The position numbers and the translations under genes are program-made. A DNA stretch of 12,490 nt from Actinomycetota bacterium. GTDB lineage: Bacteria > Actinomycetota > Thermoleophilia > Gaiellales > Gaiellaceae. Below are positions 5,639-11,447 of this stretch, in pieces. The DNA lies in the NCBI GenBank assembly GCA_013695295.1, contig JACDAS010000142.1:1-12490 (forward strand). Direction: 5' to 3'. Below the pieces are notes generated by a model that saw only the letters and a list, made by a program, of their open reading frames with translations, was not told the DNA's origin and searched no databases. Position 1 is the stretch's first letter. Each line of letters starts with the position of its first letter.

Positions 5639-7012
5639 CTACCTGCCTCCGTTGTCCCGCCAGGCCCCGAGCTGGTCGACCAGGTGCCGGGGCAGGGTCT
5701 TGCCCTTGCGCGGCGCGTTCGTCATCGCCCGGTACTCGGAGGCGAGCTCGACCCCCGCCGCCTGCGCGGCAGCCTGGATCGTGGGCACGGCGGAGGGATC
5801 CTTGAGGACGACGCGCGTCGGGGCCGTGTCCCCCACGCGGCTCGCGTTCTTCAAGCGGAGCTCCCAGGGATCGATCCCGAGCACGGTCGCGATTCGGGTC
5901 ATGTGCAGCTCGACCGCGAAGGAGACCGACGTGACCCCGAACCCGCGCATCGCGGTCGTCGGCACGTGGTTCGACCAGATCACGTAGGCATTGAAGGACA
6001 GGTTCGGAATCGTGTATGCCCCGCCGAGGTGAAAGGCGTGCTTCGTCGCCCCGTACGAGGAGAAGCGCGTGTAGGCGCCGGCGTCGTGGAGGGTGAGGGT
6101 GCGCCGGCCGAGGATCCAACCGTCCTTGGTGACCGCGTCGGCGATCTCGACGTGCCAGGTGGCCCGCACGGACGAGCAGAGGAACTCCTCCTCCCGCGTC
6201 CAGCGCCACTTGACCGGGCGCTTCGCCTTGATCGCGAGCAGCGCGCTGATCGTCTCCGCCGCCGTGTCGACCTTCCCGCCGAAGCCGCCCCCGACTGTGC
6301 CGCCGACGAACTTCAGGTCGTTGAGCGAGACGCCAAGGTGCGTTGCGACGACACCCATCGAGAAGTACATCGCCTGAGTGCACGAGTAGATGACGAGTCG
6401 CCCTGTCGCCTCCGGGACGACGAGGGCCACCTGGGTCTCGGTGGGACAGTGCTCAATCGCCGCCGGCCGGTAGACGCCCTGGACGATGCGATCGGCCTTC
6501 TCGAAGGCCCAGTCGATGTCGCCCTTGCGGACCCGGCGCTCCGTGTAGGGCTCGTAGACGAAGAGGTTCCCGCTCGGCGAGACCTTCGGGACGTCCGGGT
6601 CGAACGCCTTGCGGATGTCGAGGAAGGGCTCCCGCTCCTCGTAGGAGATCTCGATCGCGTTCACCGCCTCCTGGGCGATTTCCTCCGTCTCGGCCGCGAC
6701 GACCGCGATCGGCTGGCCCTGGTAGCGAACCTCGTGCTCGGCGAGCAGCGGCTCGTCGGCGGGGACGCCGAGGGCCGCGAGGTGGCCGACGATGTTCACC
6801 GGCACGTCCTCGTGGGTCACGACCGCGTGGACGCCCGGGACCCGCAGGGCCTTCGACACGTCGAGCTTCTTGATCTCCGCCGAGTGCACCGTCGAGCGGA
6901 GCGCCTTCGCCCAGAGCATGTCCGGGACTCGGACGTCGTCGACGTAGACGGACTGGCCCGTGACGTGCTGGAGCCCGTCGTAGCGGGGCAGGCGTGCGCC
7001 GACGGCTTTCAC
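5639..7012 (-). CDS. Molybdenum hydroxylase catalytic subunit, N-terminal half (xanthine dehydrogenase family, 'L' subunit)
   Basis: A 457-residue protein carrying the a/b hammerhead domain (about 1-130, LPRYDGLQHVTGQSVYVDDV at the start) and the first molybdopterin-binding domain (about 150-420). Motifs include EHCPTETQ (187-194), TQAMYF (212-217), GGGFGGK (241-247) and AMRGFG (354-359), whose Arg aligns with Arg880 of bovine xanthine oxidase. It ends just after RLKNASRVGD and a short tail, at the usual linker to the second domain, which is the next gene. It lacks the AYRCSFR loop of CO dehydrogenase CoxL, so it is not a form I CO dehydrogenase. After AMRGFG the sequence reads VTS where I recall VPQ in many relatives. 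GTG at 7012 lies 19 bp after the iron-sulfur gene with only a G-rich stretch as Shine-Dalgarno. Many relatives hydroxylate aldehydes, purines or N-heterocycles. Confidence 0.92.
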   Translation of the reverse strand: MKAVGARLPRYDGLQHVTGQSVYVDDVRVPDMLWAKALRSTVHSAEIKKLDVSKALRVPGVHAVVTHEDVPVNIVGHLAALGVPADEPLLAEHEVRYQGQPIAVVAAETEEIAQEAVNAIEISYEEREPFLDIRKAFDPDVPKVSPSGNLFVYEPYTERRVRKGDIDWAFEKADRIVQGVYRPAAIEHCPTETQVALVVPEATGRLVIYSCTQAMYFSMGVVATHLGVSLNDLKFVGGTVGGGFGGKVDTAAETISALLAIKAKRPVKWRWTREEEFLCSSVRATWHVEIADAVTKDGWILGRRTLTLHDAGAYTRFSSYGATKHAFHLGGAYTIPNLSFNAYVIWSNHVPTTAMRGFGVTSVSFAVELHMTRIATVLGIDPWELRLKNASRVGDTAPTRVVLKDPSAVPTIQAAAQAAGVELASEYRAMTNAPRKGKTLPRHLVDQLGAWRDNGGR

Positions 7013-7031
7013 TTCGAACCCCCGTCAGAGA

Positions 7032-7556
7032 TCATGCCGGGCTCCCCGGGATGACGACCGAGGGCTCGCCGGGCTCGGCCTCGGGCTCGGGCCTGGTCGT
7101 GTCGACTCGACCGGCCGCGGCGGAGAGGACGGCGTCGACGATCTTGACGTAGCCGGTGCAGCGGCAGAAGTGCCCGGCGAGCGCCTCGAGGACGTCGTCT
7201 CTCGTCGCGTCGGGCCGGCGGGCAAGGAGGCCCGTGGCGGCCATCATCATCCCGGGGGTGCAGAAGCCGCACTGCGCCGCGTAGTGCTCGTGGAACGCGG
7301 CCTGCACGGGCGAGAGGTTCCGCGGGTCGCCGAGCCCCTCGACGGTCGTGATGGCGGCGCCTTCGATCGCGCCGAGCGGCGTCAGGCACGCCCGTCGCGG
7401 CTCGCCGTCGATCAACACCGTGCAGGTGCCGCAACCGCCCTGCTGGCAGCCGGCCTTCGGGCTGAGCAGGCCGACCTCCTCCCGCAGGACGTTGAGGAGG
7501 GAGGTGAGCGGCGGGCTTGCCAGCTCGTACTCGGCGCCGTTGATGATCAGGCTCAT
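7032..7556 (-). CDS. Molybdenum hydroxylase iron-sulfur subunit (2 x [2Fe-2S])
   Basis: A 174-residue electron-transfer subunit. The N-terminal plant-type ferredoxin domain has C37, C42, C45 and C57 (GCQQGGCGTC...AC). The helical second domain has C96, C99, C131 and C133 (CGFCTPGMMM and CRCTGY), the second cluster site typical of the CoxS/XdhA-like family. It passes electrons from the molybdenum centre to FAD. Residues about 150-174 form a Pro/Glu-rich tail beyond the usual domain end. The ATG is well supported: AAGGAGG with a four-base spacer, and a 4 bp ATGA overlap with the stop of the FAD-subunit gene. A longer open frame upstream in the same phase is only the antisense-like extension through the FAD gene. 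Confidence 0.94.
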   Translation of the reverse strand: MSLIINGAEYELASPPLTSLLNVLREEVGLLSPKAGCQQGGCGTCTVLIDGEPRRACLTPLGAIEGAAITTVEGLGDPRNLSPVQAAFHEHYAAQCGFCTPGMMMAATGLLARRPDATRDDVLEALAGHFCRCTGYVKIVDAVLSAAAGRVDTTRPEPEAEPGEPSVVIPGSPA

Positions 7557-8356
7557 CCGGCCTCCTTGAGCTGCGAGAGGACGCGGCCGACGAGCACGGG
7601 CAGCATGCGCTCGCGGTACCAGGCCGATGCCAGCGCGTCGTCGGTGAGGTGCACGTCGCGCAGGGCCTCCCCCGGATCGCCGTCGAGGCCGCCCTGCTCG
7701 ACCGAGCGGAGCCGAACCGCGTACGGGCCGGCCCCCGAGCACGCGACGCGGAGGTCGGAGCCGCTTGGCGAGATGGTCGCCGCCACCGAGAGCGCGGTGT
7801 AGGAGTGCGCGTGCGGGCGCTCGAGCGCGGCCCAGCCGCCAAGCCGGTCGCGCGTCTCGAACTCCACCTGAACGACGAGGCGGTTGCCGGGGCTGGTGGA
7901 GAGGAAGCGCTCGACGGGCTCGGTCCTCTCGCCGCCGGCGCCCGCCGAGCGGACATAGGCATCCAGCGCGATCAGCGGCGCCTGGAGGTCGCCGCGGGGG
8001 AAGCCTCGCCCCGGGCCCGCGCAGAGATTGCCGCCCAGGGTGCCCTGCGAGCGGACCTCGTAGTCGGCGACGTGCCGCGCTGCGCTCGCGAGCGGCTCGG
8101 GCGCGTCGACCAGGGCGCCTACGGAGACCGCGGCGCCGATGCGCGTCGTGCCGCCCTCGTCGCGCCACTCGTCGAGGCCCGCGCGGGCGAGCAGGATCGT
8201 CTTTTCAGGCTTCAGGCGGCCCGCTGCGAGCTCGGGCATCAAGATGGTTCCGCCGCCGAGCACGGTCACTCCGGTGCCGTCGCCGAACGCGGCGATCGCC
8301 TCCTCCTCCGAAGCAGGGACGAGGACCTCGGGCTCGGCGAGGGGCGCAACGCTCAC
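7553..8356 (-). CDS. Molybdenum hydroxylase FAD-binding subunit
   Basis: A 267-residue subunit of the CoxM/XdhB-like family, which accepts electrons from the iron-sulfur subunit and passes them to an external acceptor. FAD motifs are VLGGGTILMPELAAG (32-46) and RSQGTLGGNL (102-111). The usual A-x-x-D stretch after GGNL is CAGPGRGFPRGDLQAPLIAL. The C-terminal CO_deh_flav_C-like domain is compact (about 170-265). It is the first gene of the operon, in FAD, FeS, Mo-N, Mo-C order. Its GTG start has GGAGG only two bases upstream, unusually close. The predicted promoter places the transcript start within about three bases of the GTG, so it may be translated as a near-leaderless message. The 4 bp overlap with the iron-sulfur gene implies coupling. 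Confidence 0.92.
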   Translation of the reverse strand: MSVAPLAEPEVLVPASEEEAIAAFGDGTGVTVLGGGTILMPELAAGRLKPEKTILLARAGLDEWRDEGGTTRIGAAVSVGALVDAPEPLASAARHVADYEVRSQGTLGGNLCAGPGRGFPRGDLQAPLIALDAYVRSAGAGGERTEPVERFLSTSPGNRLVVQVEFETRDRLGGWAALERPHAHSYTALSVAATISPSGSDLRVACSGAGPYAVRLRSVEQGGLDGDPGEALRDVHLTDDALASAWYRERMLPVLVGRVLSQLKEAG

Positions 8357-8365
8357 GGCCTCCGA

Positions 8366-8394
8366 GTTCTATGGCCGCGCGCTGCCGGTGTCAA
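8366..8394 (-). promoter_or_regulatory. Promoter of the molybdenum hydroxylase operon (TTGACA-N17-TAGAAC)
   Basis: On the minus strand a perfect TTGACA (8394-8389) is followed after 17 bases by TAGAAC (8371-8366), good sigma-70/SigA spacing. The predicted start is about 8359, three bases before the GTG of the FAD subunit. The -35 and the next five bases (TTGACACCGGC) are identical to those of the promoter at 9411-9382. It lies in the 72 bp gap after the metallo-hydrolase gene, so the operon need not depend on readthrough. Confidence 0.65.
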
Positions 8395-8428
8395 CCGGGT
8401 TCGCGCGGGCGGGCTGGGGTGGACAGGC

Positions 8429-9337
8429 CTAGGTCCCGAGCGGCTCGCCGCTGACCGGGATGACGGGCTCGTCCGCCGGGACGCCCGCGACCGTCCGGTG
8501 CTCGCTCACGGTCCGGTGCGCGACAGGCGTCTCCGGCCCGGGCACCGACTGGCCGAGCCTCGAGATGATCCGGCCGCGCGAGACCCGCGCCGGGTAGTCG
8601 TGGATCGGGAGCACGAAGGTGCTGGAATTCAGCACCTTCTTGATCGCACCTCGCTCGTCGCGCTTGGAGGTGCCCTGGTTTCCCGTCGACTGGGGCTCGT
8701 AGTCGAGCACCTGGTAGATCGGCTCGACGATCTGATTCTGGATGTCGTAGATCACGTCTCCGCAGATGCAGGCGATCCCCTCCGCCGTCTCGACGAGGAC
8801 GTTCATCGAGCCCTCTGTGTGCCCGTTCGCGGCCTCGCAGACGATTCCAGGCAGGATCTCCTCCGGCCCGGAGAGCTCGAGGTCGAGCAGGCGGAGGGCC
8901 CCCGGCTCGTGCAGCCGGTCGATGTGGTGCTTGACGTACTCGGCCGGGTACTGCTCGCCCATGATCCCCGAAGCCGAGTACTCGAGCTCACGGCGGTTCG
9001 TGATCACGGTCGCCTTCGGGAAGCGGTCGTCCTGACCCGCATGGTCGATGTGGTGGTGCGTGTGCAGGACCCAGCGGACGTCGTCGATCGCCACGCCGTG
9101 CAGCGCGAGCTGGTTCTCGAGCTGCATCTCCTCGGTGATGTAACCCGTCATCCCCAGCCGCTGCATGATCTCCGTGCCGCTCGCTCCGGTGTCGACGAGC
9201 ACGGGATCGTCTCCGCCGAGGACGAGGCAGCCCCAGGTCTTCACCCGCGTCGAGATGCCCATGTTCCGCCCCAGGACGAGGAAGCTCGACTCGAGGTCGA
9301 TGTCGATCAGGTCGAGCAGCTTGATCTCGTAGGCCAT
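8429..9337 (-). CDS. Metallo-beta-lactamase-fold hydrolase, N-acyl homoserine lactonase-like
   Basis: A 302-residue metallo-beta-lactamase-fold protein. Zinc ligands are visible: HTHHHIDH, with the HxHxDH core at H94, H96, D98 and H99, then H173 in GHTEGSMN, D194 in GDVIYD and H246 in PIHD. The region before the core (VLVDTGASGTE) and the spacing of motifs resemble the AiiA-like lactonase group. It may open a lactone or hydrolyse a related ester intermediate; quorum quenching is possible but not shown. The last 35 or so residues form a tail with a repeated HRTV. ATG at 9337 has AAAGGAG nine bases upstream. Reading on past this start gives an open frame across the ATPase gene on the opposite strand, which is not coding. 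It has its own promoter, sharing an element with the downstream hydroxylase operon. Confidence 0.9.
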   Translation of the reverse strand: MAYEIKLLDLIDIDLESSFLVLGRNMGISTRVKTWGCLVLGGDDPVLVDTGASGTEIMQRLGMTGYITEEMQLENQLALHGVAIDDVRWVLHTHHHIDHAGQDDRFPKATVITNRRELEYSASGIMGEQYPAEYVKHHIDRLHEPGALRLLDLELSGPEEILPGIVCEAANGHTEGSMNVLVETAEGIACICGDVIYDIQNQIVEPIYQVLDYEPQSTGNQGTSKRDERGAIKKVLNSSTFVLPIHDYPARVSRGRIISRLGQSVPGPETPVAHRTVSEHRTVAGVPADEPVIPVSGEPLGT

Positions 9338-9381
9338 GCTGATCTGCTCCTTTCGCGGATGTCGACCGGCTTGTCGGCCGA

Positions 9382-9411
9382 TACATAGGGGTACGACGGG
9401 GCCGGTGTCAA
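9382..9411 (-). promoter_or_regulatory. Promoter of the metallo-hydrolase gene (TTGACA, N18, TATGTA)
   Basis: On the minus strand TTGACA (9411-9406) is followed by TATGTAT (9387-9381) with an 18-base spacer, or CTATGT with 17. The predicted start is near 9375, giving a leader of about 38 bases that contains the AAAGGAG ribosome site at 9353-9347. The 11 bases TTGACACCGGC match the hydroxylase operon promoter. Confidence 0.65.
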
Positions 9412-9445
9412 TCCCGGCGGGCCCGGAGCCAGCACCCCTCCGGCG

Positions 9446-9451
9446 TAGACT
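9446..9451 (+). promoter_or_regulatory. Putative -10 element (TAGACT) for a leaderless ATPase-VWA-XdhC transcript
   Basis: TAGACT fits TANNNT and is followed by exactly six bases and the GTG at 9458, the same layout as at 53-65. Its TAG is an in-frame stop, and no Shine-Dalgarno lies upstream of the GTG. No convincing -35 is visible. Confidence 0.5.
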
Positions 9452-9457
9452 GAACGG

Positions 9458-10333
9458 GTGACCTTCGCGAGCATCGACGCGCTCGAACAGGCGCTTCGGG
9501 AGGCGTCCTACCTGCCCGATCGCGGCCTCGCGACGGCGCTCTACCTGGCCTCGACGCTCGAGAAGCCGCTGCTGCTCGAAGGCGAGGCGGGCGTCGGCAA
9601 GACAGAGGCGGCGAAGGCGCTCGCGCGGGCGCAGGGGGCCAGATTGATCCGGCTCCAGTGCTACGAGGGCCTCGACGTCGCGCATGCGGTCTACGAGTGG
9701 AACTACTCGCGCCAGCTCCTCCACATCCGAGCGGCCCAGGAGGGCACGGTCTCCGAGGCCGAGCTCTTCGGCCCCGAGTTCCTGATCCGGCGCCCGCTGC
9801 TCGAGGCGATCGAGAGCTCCGAGCCGGTGGTGCTCCTGATCGACGAGATCGACCGCGCCGACGACGAGTTCGAGGCCTTCCTGCTCGAGGTGCTCTCCGA
9901 CTTCCAGATCACGATCCCCGAGGTCGGGACGATCGTGGCCGAGCGCCGGCCCGCGGTCGTCCTCACCTCGAACCGGACCCGGGAGCTGCACGACGCGCTC
10001 AAGCGGCGCTGCCTCTTTCACTGGATCGGGCACCCGACGCTCGAGCGCGAGATCGAGATCGTGCGGCTGCGCGTCCCCGGCGTGCCGGAGCGCCTCGCCG
10101 CCCAGGCGGCCGCCTTCGTGCAAGGCCTCCGGCGGCTCGAGCTGGCGAAGCCGCCCGGCGTCGCCGAGACGATCGACTGGACGCAGGCGCTCGCCGCGCT
10201 CGGGCGCGAGGAGCTCTCGGCGGAGGTGGTCGAGCAGACTCTCGGCTCGGTCCTCAAGTACCACGAGGACTTCGAGTCGGTGCGAGATCGGGCCCTCGTC
10301 GACCTCGTCCAGGAGGCTCGCGGTGCCCGGTGA
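9458..10333 (+). CDS. MoxR/CoxD-type AAA+ ATPase
   Basis: A 291-residue AAA+ ATPase of the MoxR group. Walker A is GEAGVGKT (42-49), Walker B VVLLIDEID (124-132) and sensor 1 TSNR (170-173), with an arginine pair near 183-184. The YEGLDVAHAVYEWNY stretch (69-83) is typical of CoxD-like proteins. CoxD in Oligotropha acts as a chaperone in building the CO dehydrogenase metal centre, working with the VWA protein CoxE. Here the pair stands next to a non-CoxL molybdenum hydroxylase, so it probably remodels or activates that enzyme. The GTG start is set by an in-frame TAG 12 bases upstream and looks leaderless. The gene is divergent from the metallo-hydrolase and overlaps the VWA gene by 11 bp. Confidence 0.92.
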   Translation: MTFASIDALEQALREASYLPDRGLATALYLASTLEKPLLLEGEAGVGKTEAAKALARAQGARLIRLQCYEGLDVAHAVYEWNYSRQLLHIRAAQEGTVSEAELFGPEFLIRRPLLEAIESSEPVVLLIDEIDRADDEFEAFLLEVLSDFQITIPEVGTIVAERRPAVVLTSNRTRELHDALKRRCLFHWIGHPTLEREIEIVRLRVPGVPERLAAQAAAFVQGLRRLELAKPPGVAETIDWTQALAALGREELSAEVVEQTLGSVLKYHEDFESVRDRALVDLVQEARGAR

Positions 10334-11447
10334 CGCCGTGGTGAAGCACGTGGTGACCTTCGGCCGGGTGCTGCGTGAGGCCGGGATCGAGGTCGGTCCC
10401 CAGCGGGTTCAGGACGCGCTCACGGGCCTTGACGCGGTCGAGCTCGCCCGGCGGGAGGACGTCTACTGGACGCTCCGGCAGACGCTCGTCTCCCGCCTCG
10501 AGGACCTGGAGCCGTTCGACCGGGCCTTCTCGGCCTGGTTCGAGCGGGCCCCGACTCGCCGGGCGGCACCCCGCACCCGCGCCGAGACGATCCGCCCGGT
10601 CGCGAGCTTCGCTGGCGGAGGGACGGCCGACGCCGAGCCCGCCGACGGTCAGCAGACCGCGCGCGGCTGGAGCTACGAGGAGCTCCTGCGCCAGCGGGAC
10701 TTCGCCTCGCTGACGCCGGACGAGCTCGCCCACGTCAGGAAGCTGATCGCGCGCGCGGGCGACTGCCGGCCCCTGCGTCGCTCCCGGCGCCTGCGCGCGC
10801 ACCGGCGAGGGCACGAGCTCGATCTGCGCCGGCTCGTCCGCGCCTCGCTCGCGACCGGCGGCGACGCTGCCGAGCGCTCGTTTCGCCGCCGTACACTGGT
10901 TCCCCGCAAGGTCGTACTGCTGTGCGACGTCTCGGGCTCGATGGAGGCCTACGCGCGGGCGCTCCTGCTCTTCGTCCACGCCGTGGTCGGCACCGGTCGC
11001 GGCGTCGAGGCCTTCGCCTTCGGCACACGGCTGACGCGCCTGACCCCCGAGCTCGCGACCCGCGACCCGGAGCGCGCCCTTGCCGATGCCGCGAAGCGGG
11101 TCCTCGACTGGACGGGCGGCACCCGGATCGGCGAGTCGCTGAAGGCGTTCAACGACGAGTGGGGCAGGCGCGCGCTGACCAGGGGCGCAGTGGTGGTGAT
11201 CGCCTCCGACGGCTGGGAGCGAGACGACGCTGCGCTGCTCGGCTCCGAGATGGCCCGGCTGGCGCGCTCGGCCTATGCGGTCGTCTGGGTGAACCCGCTC
11301 AAGGGCAATCCCGCCTACCAGCCGCTCGCCGGCGGGATGCGCGCGGCGCTCCCGTTCGTTGATCGCTTCTTGCCGGGTCACAACCTGGCCAGCCTCGACG
11401 CACTGGCCGAGGTGCTGACCGGAATCGAGAGGAGGCACGCAGCGTGA
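10323..11447 (+). CDS. CoxE-type von Willebrand factor A domain protein
   Basis: A 374-residue VWA protein of the CoxE family. An N-terminal helical region (about 1-75, FGRVLREAGIEVGPQRVQDAL) is followed by a charged linker, an Arg-rich segment (150-172) and the VWA domain from about 195. The MIDAS metal site is present: DVSGSM (202-207), a Thr in TGGTRIGESL (264-273) and D296 in ASDGWERD. MoxR-VWA pairs work together to mature or insert metal centres. GTG at 10323 has AGGAGG six bases upstream, inside the ATPase gene. Its stop overlaps the next start by 4 bp, so the three genes are translationally coupled. Its client is most likely the split molybdenum hydroxylase encoded alongside. Confidence 0.92.
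   Translation: MPGDAVVKHVVTFGRVLREAGIEVGPQRVQDALTGLDAVELARREDVYWTLRQTLVSRLEDLEPFDRAFSAWFERAPTRRAAPRTRAETIRPVASFAGGGTADAEPADGQQTARGWSYEELLRQRDFASLTPDELAHVRKLIARAGDCRPLRRSRRLRAHRRGHELDLRRLVRASLATGGDAAERSFRRRTLVPRKVVLLCDVSGSMEAYARALLLFVHAVVGTGRGVEAFAFGTRLTRLTPELATRDPERALADAAKRVLDWTGGTRIGESLKAFNDEWGRRALTRGAVVVIASDGWERDDAALLGSEMARLARSAYAVVWVNPLKGNPAYQPLAGGMRAALPFVDRFLPGHNLASLDALAEVLTGIERRHAA

Noticed and set aside
5639..8356. Aerobic CO dehydrogenase (coxMSL)
   Set aside because: The order FAD-FeS-Mo and the nearby CoxDE-like genes suggest it, but the Mo subunit lacks the AYRCSFR (or AYRGAGR) active-site loop and is split into two genes.
8480..8525. Short direct repeat giving HRTV twice in the metallo-hydrolase C-terminal tail
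   Set aside because: Only about ten bases repeat imperfectly, inside coding sequence; too short to mean more than local duplication or chance.
9361..9380. Small dyad (CGGC-N6-GCCG) in the leader of the metallo-hydrolase gene
   Set aside because: Four-base arms of G and C are expected by chance at this base composition, and there is no T-run or other operator evidence.
9338..10264. N-terminal extension of the metallo-hydrolase frame upstream of 9337
   Set aside because: It runs opposite the MoxR-type ATPase gene and has no domain. The ATG at 9337 has a strong Shine-Dalgarno and begins the normal fold.
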